From: Daldinia sp. FL1419
Lineage: Eukaryota; Ascomycota; Sordariomycetes; Xylariales; Hypoxylaceae
Assembly: GCA_025201765.1 (NCBI GenBank)
Contig: MU623358.1
Location: 248,001 to 312,000, forward strand
Length of the DNA: 64,000 nucleotides
Direction: 5' to 3'
Both the position numbers and the translations under genes were made by a program. The notes beneath the pieces are model-generated. The model did not search any database, had not been told where the DNA came from, and saw only the letters and a program-made list of their open reading frames with translations. Every line of letters begins with the position of its first letter. Positions within the stretch are counted from its first letter, which is position 1. Below are positions 48,285-58,131 of this stretch, piece by piece.

Positions 48285-50318
48285 GAGCTCCTTAGAGTTA
48301 ATAAAGTGGCTTATCTAATAAATTAATCTTAACAAAATAAACCAGAAAGATTGTAAAGAAATGTAATCAAATTAATAACTAAATTAATCAACTAAATCCA
48401 AATTTATATAAGCCAAAATAATCAATATAAATCTAAGATATATATAAAAGAAAATCTTAAAACAAGTATATTCTTAGCTCCCCAATTCTTTAATTGGTTG
48501 TAGTACTGTATTTCAGCTCGGCTGATTAATCATCTTTAAGTGTTTATAGCTAATTATTGTACCATATCTGCTAACTTAATGAAACTTAATAATGCTAATA
48601 ATAGTCGATAATTATCATAATATCAATATAATATGTATGTTGTATGAAGCGCATTGAGCTGATCAGGTACAATATAAGCTCTGAATAAGAGAAATCTGTA
48701 TTATTGTTGAAAAAGTGTTATATAAAGAAAAGTGTATTGATGCTATTGTAGTGTATTTGTTCCAATTAATAATTATTACTTAATAATCTTATAGTTAAAT
48801 TATAAATAATTTTATAGTTAAATTATAAATAATAAGATTATAACTTCTTCTTTTCATTTCTTCAAAGTTTATTTAAATTAAAAACGCTTTAATATTTTTT
48901 TTTTCTTTTTTTTCTTCTTCTTTTTCTTTAAATGCCTAATCTTGATAGTAGGTGCTTGCTTATGCTGTACACTAGTTGAACTAATATTGATCAACTGTGT
49001 AAATAATGCTCTTATACTTAATAACTTTAGTATAATTGTAATTTGTGGTGGTAAATAACTTGTAGGCTCAGGACTCTCAAAATGCTCTTATATCGTATCT
49101 TTCTGAATGATATTTTCCTAATCAAGTTTGATATAATTGTTTTATTTCTCTTGGTAATTGTATATAATATCCTAATATATATTATCTTTATAAGGTAATA
49201 ATGTATGATTATATGCTATAAATACTATAAATGTTTTATAAGATAATAACATATTATATTTGGGTTAATTAGATAATATATTGTATATTTGATTAACTGG
49301 TTATTTTTGTACTAATTATATAAGAGGTATTATATATTGGTATACTAATATATAAAAAGGTAATATATTTTCTTGTTTAATCTATCTTATATGGATAACT
49401 CTTGCGGTGCTATGATCTTTAATTACATCTAATTTTTTATTCAATTGACTAATAGCAATTTTAATTTTAATTTTAATAAATCATAATATATAAATTAATA
49501 TTAAAATGATAATAATTTTAAGTATATTTCATCCTTTCCACGTAAATAATCTGATCAGATATTGTAATAATAATCTTAAAGTTATATATTCATTTTTATA
49601 TCTTTTTATAAATATTATTCTATTATTGAACTTGCAATAATCTTTAAATATTTATATATATCTCTTAATACTTATATTTAATCGTCTAATCAGCCCTGTC
49701 CTTATTGATATGTGATCCGAATATAACTCAAACTCCATAACTATATCTTATAACTATATATCCTATAATATCTGTATATTTCTGTAATATTTATAATCCC
49801 TTATAATGGTTCATAATTATTTCTGTAGGTGTTTGACTGATTCTCCGTAATATTTCAAATGTCTGTATATAAGCTCTTCATCTTTAAATAACTTAATTAG
49901 TAAAATTTACATTTAATCCATTTTTGATATTTTGATATTCCAAATTACTTTATATTATATTATTAGGTTATATATTATTTAATTGTGCAATTTTAAGGTA
50001 TTCTTTATATTTTTAAATTTCTAATACCAATTATATAAAGGTTTTAGATATATTTAAATTAATTTGAAATTTTTAAGATTAAATTGATATTCCTTACTCC
50101 TTATTTTTAATATTTATTTTCTTCAATTTGAGATTATAATCGTCCTAATTAGATAATATCAATTTTAATTAGAATAATATGAATAATATTGGCCATATTT
50201 TTCAAATCTTCATATATCTCAATCCTAATTGATATCAATTTTTATAATAATAGTCCCAATAGATAATTATCTTAAGATTGAGGAATTGCAGTGTTTAAAG
50301 ATTCTATATGATCGTTAT

Positions 50319-50750
50319 TGAATAGGAATTCTAATAATTTTTACAGAATATGCCCTACATTTCAACTAATTTATAACAACTAAAGGCTATATAAGTTTAA
50401 AGATATAAAATAATTATATTTTAATAAAAATATTGAAATAATTAAATAAATAATTTATTATATATGATTATTTTATAATAATAATATATACAATAAGGTA
50501 TAAGCCTAAAAGAATATATATTATTTATATAAAACTATATGGAAATAATTTCTAAAAAATTATCTATAACTTATATTAATTAAGCAAGAAAATAATTATT
50601 AAAGCCTATATATATCTAAATAAATATATATAAATTTTATAAGGATTTATTAAGGGATCTTCCAAAATAGCTCCTATTATGTACTCCTGTTGCATACTCC
50701 TATTACATATCCCTATTGTATCAACCACGTACTCACACTGCACCAGTTCA
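50319..50750. repeat. LTR copy 3 (right LTR of the 2.9 kb element), 432 bp
   Basis: TGAATAGGAATTCTAATAAT at the start and CACCAGTTCA at the end; the most transition-mutated copy (AGGAGCTC has become AGGAATTC, ATCCTAA has become ATTTTAA). Confidence 0.75.
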
Positions 50751-51410
50751 ATATTAATATATTTTCTTTTATTTATTAAATCTTTTTTATAATATTTAAA
50801 TAAAAATTGGATTATTTATTTATTAAGATTTAAAAGGTTATTTTTAATAATAACTTTGTTTAAAAATAAAGTTCTTTTAAAGAATTATAATTTTTTACTA
50901 TAATTATATTTTTAAATAAAAATTAATTACTTCTAAATATCTTCATTAAAAAGTTTAATATATTTAATAATATATTATTTTTTTAAGTTTTAATTTTGTA
51001 ATTATTATTATATAATTAAATTATTAATTATAAAAGATTTGTAGTTTTGTATATTTTAATAGGTTATATAAGGTTACCAACGGACTAAATGGTATAGCCA
51101 ACTATTTTTACAACTTTAAATAATACAATCTTTAATTTGGCATTTCTTAAAATAAAAAATGTAATTGTATTTAAAATATTTAATTTATTAGATAATAATC
51201 TAATATTTACAATTAAACGTATCTGCAACTGTTATTTTAATTACACCCCCTATTATAACACTAATTATAAAAACTTTAATTTTAAAGGTGAATTTTTAGG
51301 TTTTACAATAATTGTTACTAATTTTACAATTAAAAACATATAATTTAAATAATATTTTAACTTATAATAATTATTTGAAATTAATGGTACTATTATTGTT
51401 TTATTTAAAA

Positions 51411-51618
51411 ATGTGGTGGGGGTTATAGGGCATCCATATAAGAATGATGTATTAATGTACATAAAAAAAGCTATTGCGGTCGCGGCCTGCGATCGATCAA
51501 ACCGAAAGAGGGATTGCAACCCCCCCCTCGAAAAAGCTGAAGAGGGCCAAGGTCGGGATCGCTCGGGATGTTCCATCGTTGACCTGTGCTTTGATAAGCA
51601 TTTGGATCTACATAACTA
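51411..51618. other. GC-richer unique island between AT-rich block and inverted-repeat element
   Basis: About 130 bases (51475-51600) of balanced composition (GCGGTCGCGGCCTGCGATCG...) abruptly interrupt AT-rich DNA. Short ORFs on both strands have no motif I recognise. It may be a fragment of a gene or of another transposon. Confidence 0.35.
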
Positions 51619-52290
51619 CAGTAAAAACTCGCCATAGCGAATTAACTTTTGCAAGGGTTCGGGTTTGTTATAGCGGGGATTCGTTATGAACCAGGTGATT
51701 CAGTACTTGTATATATACTTTTATTTATTAGTAAATTCTATTTATTCCTTTGTACCAAGTACATTCCTATTATTGTTTGCCTGGATTCAAACGCTTGTTC
51801 CTTAGATTTTTAAAATTTGATCGGTAATTACAAGCTGACGTTGAAAATTAGTAGGTATTATATTAAAGAATAACAAATTCTTTATTTTTTGGGCTATTTA
51901 GCGAAAAAATTGAGTTAAAAATGATATATTTATAAATGAGTATCAATTTGCCATATAAATTTAAAAACTTATTTAATTAGGGGATTATTTTATATATTGA
52001 TAGATATAATATCAAAATTTGTACAATTTTTATGTATCACGGGTTTCATTTTAACTTAATTAAGTTAGCCTATTTGTTTTAACCATTTAAAATTTAACCC
52101 AACCATTTAAATCTCATAATTCCCCCTATTATATATAATAAATTAAATAGTGATTAATTATTAAAATTAATAAATTTTGTTATACAAAAATATTCGTTAT
52201 TTTATATACAAAAAATCCAAAAAACGTAAAGTCAATTCGCTAAAGTAAGGATTCGCTATAGAGTAGATTCGTTATGGCTAGTTTTTACTG
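51619..52290. mobile_element. pogo/Fot1-like inverted-repeat element (MITE or gutted transposon), 672 bp
   Basis: The left end reads CAGTAAAAACTCGCCATAGC and the right end, reverse-complemented, reads CAGTAAAAACTAGCCATAAC; the terminal inverted repeats continue as GAATT/GAATC. TA dinucleotides directly flank both ends (51617-51618 and 52291-52292), the target duplication of Tc1/mariner elements, and CAGTA(A/G)AAACTCGC...ATAACGAAT-like ends are typical of the pogo/Fot1/Tigger branch. Subterminal copies of ATTCGCTATAG / ATTCGTTAT occur at both ends. The AT-rich interior has no transposase ORF, so it is non-autonomous or degraded. Confidence 0.8.
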
Positions 52291-52292
52291 TA

Positions 52293-54018
52293 TTATGTAC
52301 TAGGTTACTATGTAACTAGGGTTATGTAACTAGACGAGATCTTTAGCAGTTTGCTTTACTGCACCGCCTTGCGTCCCAAACTTGCCGATTTGAATTCTAC
52401 GGGGATTCGACGCGGAGTGATCGGCAATAACTCGCCGCGATTATGCTTGGAAGAAGGAAAAAAAATTCAACTCAATGCCTCCGATAATAATGGTATTATG
52501 GTCCGTTCCAAACACACGGGTCGAGCCCTATTTTGTTAAGAACCAGCAAACCTTGCAATCTACAAAACCTCTTTAAGATTTAAGATCTTTGGGAACGTGC
52601 AAACCCTAATCCTCTTAATTCGTCTTTATATAAATGGCCACGTGGGATAAGTCCGCCAACCACCTTACAGCAACAAATTCATACGTGCTAGTAATCTACC
52701 GATCAATATGCCAACCCCCACAACCGAAAAGCGCGTAGCTATGTAGGTTCATATAAAAAAATTTTATCGGCATCACATATAAGATGTCCAACCTAGGTTA
52801 GTCAGATAATATATGCAAAGCTCATTAACGTATCAATTCACCATATTATCCCACTGGGTACCTACTTGGGTATATAAATACATGCGTAATATATTCAGCT
52901 ATGTTGATATGATATAGCTAATTCTATACCAACCGCCCATCCCGCCTCCCACGACCACGACCCCGGGCAAATGCCGACTCCTCGGTCGCTAATTGGCGGG
53001 ATAAATCACACTTCATCTATTTTTTTTAACTTCCAATATTATAACAGTAAAAATCGAATCTGATCGTTCGAGCATCCTCGTTGATATAACAAGCCATATT
53101 TTTTCCAATAAGTCTACGCGGTGTAAGTGATACTATCCTATTAGAAGGCAACACGTTCGAATCGTAGCTAGTACCGATAGCTACAAGTAGTACACCGAAC
53201 GGAATTACATCGTAGAATTTGTCCCTATGCGTACCATCAATACCTACGTAATTAAGGATTGATTTTGATGGCCTGATAAAGGGTTATGTCCAAATTCTAC
53301 TCTGTAATCTCAAACTGCCCCTGCTATAACTAATATATATGAAGATTTAGCAATATACAGGTAGGTGTTTTTATATACCCCGGGGCCCTACAGGTATTGC
53401 AATCCCCAGTCTCCAAATGCCTAAGATAATCTATAAGGGAAGGTTATACCTAAAGCGTAGAAAATACATATGACCAAGACTCTCCAAGAGATATCTCTTA
53501 TTAAAGTAATCTTTATATGTGTATCTCTCATATATGGCCTCATACTAATTAGTAGTGTGGCTATTATTTGCTAAAGCATACGGAACGTTAGATTGTAATT
53601 AGATAATTCTTTTGTCTGCGACATATAGTTGGTAAAATTATTAACGCATTAATATTTGATTCACAATAACCAACGCTGGTCCTTGAAAGTTTCTCGTAAT
53701 AGCTCATAAGTATAGCACCGATTCTACGTCCTGATAATGCATCTCAGTATCACAAAGTGAAGAAAGAAATATGGAAGAATCTAACCAACTAGTTATAGAA
53801 CGATAGAAACTTACATGCAAAAATAAAATACCCAGATAAATATATACCATACAATTCCACTTGGTTTGCACATATACATTGATATCCCTTTCGTCTTTAT
53901 GGTCGAATATGGAGAGGTTCATCCGTGTAGGTAGGTATGCATCGTGAAATACGAGATGCTCCACATTTACAGCCTTTTCGAAAATGATACCCTTTTGTTG
54001 TGTTAGTACTTCGTATAG

Positions 54019-54057
<39 letters not shown>

Positions 54058-54566
54058 GTGCTTGATTTAAATAGAACACACCGGGCATAGGCGTATGTTT
54101 CTTACGGATTGCCTACCTATGCCAAGGTACATACCTATATAGATACCTATATGATAGATGGAACTTGAAATAGGTACCTCTACCTTAGTAGCCTCTAAGG
54201 TACAGGATGTACCTCCATGTACTACCTCATATAATTGCGGCGCGGTGTTTTATTTGTTCCGTCTTGTCTTTTGTGTAACTTGACCAAGCCGTAATTTGGT
54301 ATAATTTGGTTGTCCTGTGTTATTAGGTACCCCTCTTGTACATGTTTATTCGCACGATTACATAATCATTTAATAGATCAGCAGTCAGCTTTCAACAGCT
54401 TCATAAATCAATATGAAGCCGTTACGATTCCGAGAGATTCAAGAGCCGAAAGATTTTAAAATAATAAAATAATAAACCTTAATTTTAACTTTCAAGCAAG
54501 GAAAAAAAATAAGAAGAAATAGAAAAATACAAGGCATTGCCGCTTTTGAGGTCAAAACGCACCTAA
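52293..54566. other. Intergenic, no gene seen
   Basis: 2.3 kb of mixed AT-rich and unique sequence. It has a run of about 33 T's at 54023-54055, TACCTA/TAGGTA words at 54110-54200, and the promoter of the Zn2Cys6 gene at its right end. A short ORF at 52351-52539 has no recognisable features. Confidence 0.5.
54023..54055. repeat. Poly-T run
   Basis: About 33 consecutive T's; a minus-strand ORF across it encodes only a poly-Lys run and is not a gene. Confidence 0.9.
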
Positions 54567-55865
54567 ATGGCTGGGTCTCCTACCAAGCCCGTCAGGTATC
54601 GCACTTCTTGCGATCGTTGTCAAAGTATCAAGTTGAGATGTAGTCAAGATAAACCGTCGTGCAAACGATGCATTAACAAGGGAATTCTCTGTGTCTACAG
54701 CCCTCTAAGGCGCATGGGGAGACCTAAGAAAGTTGACACCGTCGCTTCTACGAGTTCTATAGATGAGAGCCTACTAAGTCCTGGGACAATGGCGCCGACA
54801 TTAAGCAGTGGCACCGCGAGTGACGTCCAAAGGGAACATAGGGATAGTTCTCCTTTAGCAACAGACTTCACTGGTATGGGGTTGGGGTCCTACACCGCTA
54901 CCACACCACAAGATCACATCCGGAGTTGGGACTCCAATCTTACAAACAATCTTGCCGTTAATCACCAAAGCAACACAACCGGGCACAACATCGAGACATC
55001 CCATGACTCGCAATCCAACAGGTTTACTTCCATAACTGATAATAGCAGAACTCCGCGCCACGAGGTGGGCTCTTGGGTCGCTATACCGACAAGCAATCCC
55101 GAGCCCTTTAACTCGGCACCGCCAAACACAACTCCGAGGTCCGCGCCCGTAATGGCTTTAGATGGGCCGATTGGGAGAACCGCCTGCGATTCTAATGCTG
55201 ATTGCTACACAGCTATTCTTACGCGGACGTCAAAGCTAGAGCAAGCCCTGAACGCCTCGCCACGCCCACCTCCAATAGACCTTGCACTAGAAGCGGAGCG
55301 CGACTTTCGCGCTCTTCATCGCTGCCTGTTCTCCTGCACCGGCCACTCGCATCGTGGTCGTAGTTGTCTCACCTCTGATAGGCCGGTACTTCTCAGCCTG
55401 TCTATCCTAGCAGAACGCGTCGTCTCTATGTTCGAGGAGAACTTCCGCTTTGCTGCTTCACAGTCTAGCTCTGTAACCGGACTGATTCGAGACCCGTCTA
55501 GCGAGGCCCTTCCGGGGACGATGGCTCGCCGCTTGGAGCGCTCCTTTCGTAGCTTGCTAGAGCAGCCGTGCATATTCCCTATTCCATCGGCTAATCTTCA
55601 TATACGGATTGGTGATTTTATGGCGGAAAACCCGGTCAAAGCGCGTGTTGTCATGGCTATATTAAGGCTGCGGATACGAAAGATACAGGCGGCATTAGGG
55701 GAAATGAGTAGGATACGTCAAGGAAGCTACCCGAGGGATAACCTATCTGGCCCGCTTGATTGGGGCGATAGTACGACAGTTATAAGTGATGCTACGAGAC
55801 ATTTGATACAAGACCTGTCGAGGAGGATGGAATCTCTTCAAGGGGGAATGGCGTTAATGGTATAG
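54567..55865 (+). CDS. Zn(2)-Cys(6) transcription factor, AflR-like
   Basis: Single-exon ORF of 432 residues, start at the first ATG just before the DNA-binding domain. The binuclear zinc cluster is complete: C15-X2-C18-X6-C25-X6-C32-X2-C35-X6-C42, followed by the linker YSPLRRMGRPKK, a pattern shared with AflR and related secondary-metabolism regulators. Residues 60-220 are Ser/Thr/Pro-rich. The C-terminal part (about 235-430) has the AflR-type layout: RDFRALHRCLFSC, VLLSLSILAERVVSMFEE, then FMAENPVKARVVMAILRLRIRKIQAAL and DLSRRMESLQGGMAL. It should be a nuclear activator; no backbone biosynthetic gene is nearby, so its targets are unknown. Convergent with a DNA-binding-domain-less relative 252 bases away. 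Confidence 0.9.
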   Translation: MAGSPTKPVRYRTSCDRCQSIKLRCSQDKPSCKRCINKGILCVYSPLRRMGRPKKVDTVASTSSIDESLLSPGTMAPTLSSGTASDVQREHRDSSPLATDFTGMGLGSYTATTPQDHIRSWDSNLTNNLAVNHQSNTTGHNIETSHDSQSNRFTSITDNSRTPRHEVGSWVAIPTSNPEPFNSAPPNTTPRSAPVMALDGPIGRTACDSNADCYTAILTRTSKLEQALNASPRPPPIDLALEAERDFRALHRCLFSCTGHSHRGRSCLTSDRPVLLSLSILAERVVSMFEENFRFAASQSSSVTGLIRDPSSEALPGTMARRLERSFRSLLEQPCIFPIPSANLHIRIGDFMAENPVKARVVMAILRLRIRKIQAALGEMSRIRQGSYPRDNLSGPLDWGDSTTVISDATRHLIQDLSRRMESLQGGMALMV

Positions 55866-56117
55866 GATTTTAAGAATGATACCCGAGAGACGAAGACACT
55901 GGATCATTAGGTAGTATATAAGTATCTCGTCCGTTAACTCGTATTGGTAGTTTATATATAAATATATACAAATATATATTACTTTATATGGGCGACAGAG
56001 AAGAGATATCAATATACCAAGATGCTGTGGCGTCGCGCCCAAGACCCTGTTCTTTAGGGCTTATGCTTCCCACCGGGGATAATCCAATCACCCATCTAAC
56101 ACCGGCATCTACTCGAC

Positions 56118-56753
56118 CTAGTTGATTCTTCCTAGTATGCGAAATAGCCTTCCGATGAGCTCTCTTATCTCCTTGTCTTTCAACGGCTTGTCTACTATGC
56201 TATTAACCTGGTCCTGGTCGAACTGGCGGGTTTCCTCCTCAATGTCCTGTAATATAGCTCCGAGGCGCATGATGGAATGCCGCAGAGCCTCGCGGCCAAC
56301 GATGGCGATCTCTTCCTCGTCATTCAGTTCTAGGTTAGATATGAACGTCGGCGTCGTATTGCGGACCAGCGGCATGGAATTTCCAGATATGCCTAGATTG
56401 GTACCCACGTCGGAACTCTGCCACGTATCCGAGTCCCTGATCTCCGGTGCATCTCTTTTCGATAACCCCTCGATGGCCAACTCGTGCAGAGTAAGAATAC
56501 GGCTGATAGCATCAGCGATGAAGCGAAATACTAACGGGCTAAGATGGGTATCGGAACTAGCGCAGCCGTTTAGGAGCTCCCAGTGCTGGAGAAGGTTGCG
56601 GCCGATCTCAAGCACGTCACTTAGCGACATGCTCCGGGGTATATGCTGCGCGGGAGAGTGGGATTGGGACCGGAATGGCGCTTCGGATTGGCTAATGACG
56701 CGAAGCGTTGCAGCCCAGCAGTTGCAAACCCAACCCCCCGGAGGAACCGACAT
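56118..56753 (-). CDS. AflR-type C-terminal regulatory domain without zinc cluster (truncated regulator or adaptor)
   Basis: An open frame of 211 residues resembling only the C-terminal portion of AflR-like Zn2Cys6 proteins: SMSLSDVLEIGRNLLQHWELLNGC, LVFRFIADAISRILTLHELAIEGL, SNLELNDEEEIAIVGREALRHSIMRLGAILQDIEEE and LIGRLFRILGRI. No CX2CX6C cluster is found in the frame or in minus-strand sequence up to about 57.2 kb. It is uninterrupted by stops, so either a standalone protein or a recently truncated gene. An ORF of similar length (56122-56838) overlaps on the plus strand; I prefer the minus frame because of its family-like pattern. Start codon uncertain: the first Met at 56753 precedes about 38 residues without homology, and MSLSD further in is an alternative. 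Confidence 0.6.
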   Translation of the reverse strand: MSVPPGGWVCNCWAATLRVISQSEAPFRSQSHSPAQHIPRSMSLSDVLEIGRNLLQHWELLNGCASSDTHLSPLVFRFIADAISRILTLHELAIEGLSKRDAPEIRDSDTWQSSDVGTNLGISGNSMPLVRNTTPTFISNLELNDEEEIAIVGREALRHSIMRLGAILQDIEEETRQFDQDQVNSIVDKPLKDKEIRELIGRLFRILGRIN

Positions 56754-57303
56754 TGCGGGGAGAATTATTAATTCATTTACTGGGTGCCTTTCGCTTTCGT
56801 ATTATACTATAGGTTATAGCATCGTTGATGGTTCGTAGTGAGTTATTCCGTACTAAAGGTTGATAGTTACCTATGTAGGTACTTGCCGTGACGTTTGTAT
56901 TCGTGTAATCAGATGATTAGTACAAAGTAGGTGCTGTAGTATTTATGGATGTGTACGAAGATCGGAACTTTACCAGCTTAATTTACCTACTAAGGTACCT
57001 ACTACCTAACTTACTATGATGCAGGTGGTACTTACCACCTATACCACATACACCACATACACCACATACACCACATACATGGTACATGTTATACCAGACT
57101 GACCGGGCTTCCCCCTTTCCCCCCCCCCCCTTTTTTTTGTCACGGTCCATTCCACAACAGCCACTTCTCATTGGCCGACATTTACGAATTCCTCCTTCCG
57201 TTTCTTTTCCAACCTTCTAACGTGGGGTGAACCCCCTAAACTGCATTCCGGCGACCTCTATCTCCAAGTCACTTATACTCGACAAACACTGCTATATAGG
57301 ATT
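56754..57303. other. Intergenic, no gene seen
   Basis: Contains the 9-base repeat at 57042-57077, a C run followed by a T run (about 57119-57138) and TAGGTACC words around 56870-57000. Confidence 0.45.
57042..57077. repeat. 9-base minisatellite (CACCACATA), four units
   Basis: Three perfect units after one variant. It is open on the minus strand as Cys-Gly-Val repeats, in an ORF without other support. Confidence 0.85.
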
Positions 57304-57644
57304 TTAAACTTGGCCGTAGCTGCTCCCAGCTTCTTCGGGGGCTAAGGTGGTAATAAAAGCGACGGCGGCGATCAGGAGCCACATGCCATACCAAGATATA
57401 ATGTAGCCCGGACTTCCCAGTCCAGTAAAATAACCAATATTAAGACCTATATATATGGATAAAAGCTGAGGCGAAGAGGAAAATATCAAAATAAAGGTAA
57501 GAGAAAAAGGAAAAGAACAAAAGCTTACCTGTAGCTTCGCCAGACACCTGCCATCAAGTCACGGTCCGGTATGGCACCACAACAGCGTTTTCCCTGACCA
57601 CGACTTACGACGTGGTTCCACGGCGAATGTTGACTACCTAGCAT
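57304..57644 (-). CDS. Candidate 65-residue single-helix membrane protein
   Basis: I can splice three exons on the minus strand: 57644-57609, a 19-nt exon 57547-57529, and 57446-57304. Phases fit, donors are GTAAGT and GTAAGC, acceptors GGCAG and TATAG, and the introns are 61 and 82 nt. The product is 65 residues: a short polar start (MLGSQHSPWNHV), a Gly-rich stretch (GLNIGYFTGLGSPGYIISW), one hydrophobic helix (WLLIAAVAFITTLA) and a short tail (PEEAGSSYGQV). The last exon alone has protein-like composition. I do not recognise the family. Alternatives are a single last exon joined to other upstream exons, or a chance ORF; I favour a real small gene because every junction has consensus sites. 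Confidence 0.4.
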
Positions 57645-58131
57645 CGATTTTGTGGATAGTACTGGAAAGTCGCGCTTAGCCGTTAACTACACTATCCTTA
57701 TTCCCAAGGCATCTCCCAGGGCATCTCCCAGGGCATCTCAACATCGCATGTATGCTATTACCAGATAGGTCGCTACCTAGACGTAAAGGTGACCCGCGCC
57801 CGGTCATTTTAAGAGTATCCCGAGTAGTATACATTGAATTAGGAGGCTCTCTTTCATCCTTTCGTTAGAACGACCAACGCCGCGACTAATACTAGACACA
57901 CGACTTGATACAGTATAGTACACAAGCGGAAGGCATAGAGATAAACAAGAAAGCAGCGAAGCGACTAGCAAAGACTTCGTATTGACTTCGGAATACGCAG
58001 CAAAGGTAGCATAGGTAGTTTGGCTAGTTCGGATCGCTCTCGTTCGTGGGGGGTATTATTCTTCGATCGAATCAACCTCAACGCCATACTAATGCATTTT
58101 CAAGTATTGGATGGGATTTAGATCCAACCAC
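57645..58131. other. Intergenic, no gene seen
   Basis: About 0.5 kb between the candidate small gene and the coiled-coil gene; contains a twofold repeat GGCATCTCCCA at about 57708-57733. Confidence 0.4.

Larger units (their letters stand above)
47853..50750. mobile_element. RIP-inactivated LTR retroelement, about 2.9 kb
   Basis: Two direct LTRs (47853-48284 and 50319-50750) enclose about 2.03 kb of AT-rich DNA without a usable ORF. The ten bases directly before the left LTR and directly after the right LTR are both ATATTAATAT, supporting one insertion event. The sequence after the left LTR (GAGCTCCTTAG) gives a purine-rich AAGGAGCTC on the other strand just outside the LTR, a possible polypurine tract, which would put the coding strand on minus. 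No protein domain survives that I can name, so Copia versus Gypsy is undecided; the internal part is also short for an autonomous element. Confidence 0.65.
46800..51410. repeat. AT-rich, RIP-mutated repeat block
   Basis: From about 46800 to 51410 the sequence is overwhelmingly A+T, has no long ORF and few CpG or CpA-rich words, in sharp contrast to both flanks. It contains three related LTR-like repeats that differ almost only by C/T and G/A transitions, the mark of repeat-induced point mutation in ascomycetes. I read it as a graveyard of retroelement insertions, likely heterochromatic. Confidence 0.8.

Noticed and set aside
51137..51343. 68-codon ORF at the edge of the AT-rich block
   Set aside because: Asn/Ile/Lys/Phe composition expected from random AT-rich sequence.
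53100..53180. Possible tRNA around a GTTCGAATC T-loop-like word
   Set aside because: No matching A box, anticodon arm or acceptor stem could be folded around it by eye.
22525..56753. Secondary-metabolite gene cluster (reductase, MFS genes, AflR-like regulator)
   Set aside because: The parts are scattered over 34 kb, separated by other genes and a transposon block, and no polyketide synthase, peptide synthetase, terpene synthase or tailoring set is present.
56122..56838. 238-codon plus-strand ORF antisense to the regulator-like gene
   Set aside because: Ser/Arg/Met-rich shadow; the minus frame carries the family-like helical pattern.
57042..57077. Short tandem array as possible CRISPR
   Set aside because: Units are contiguous 9-mers without spacers, and the genome is eukaryotic.
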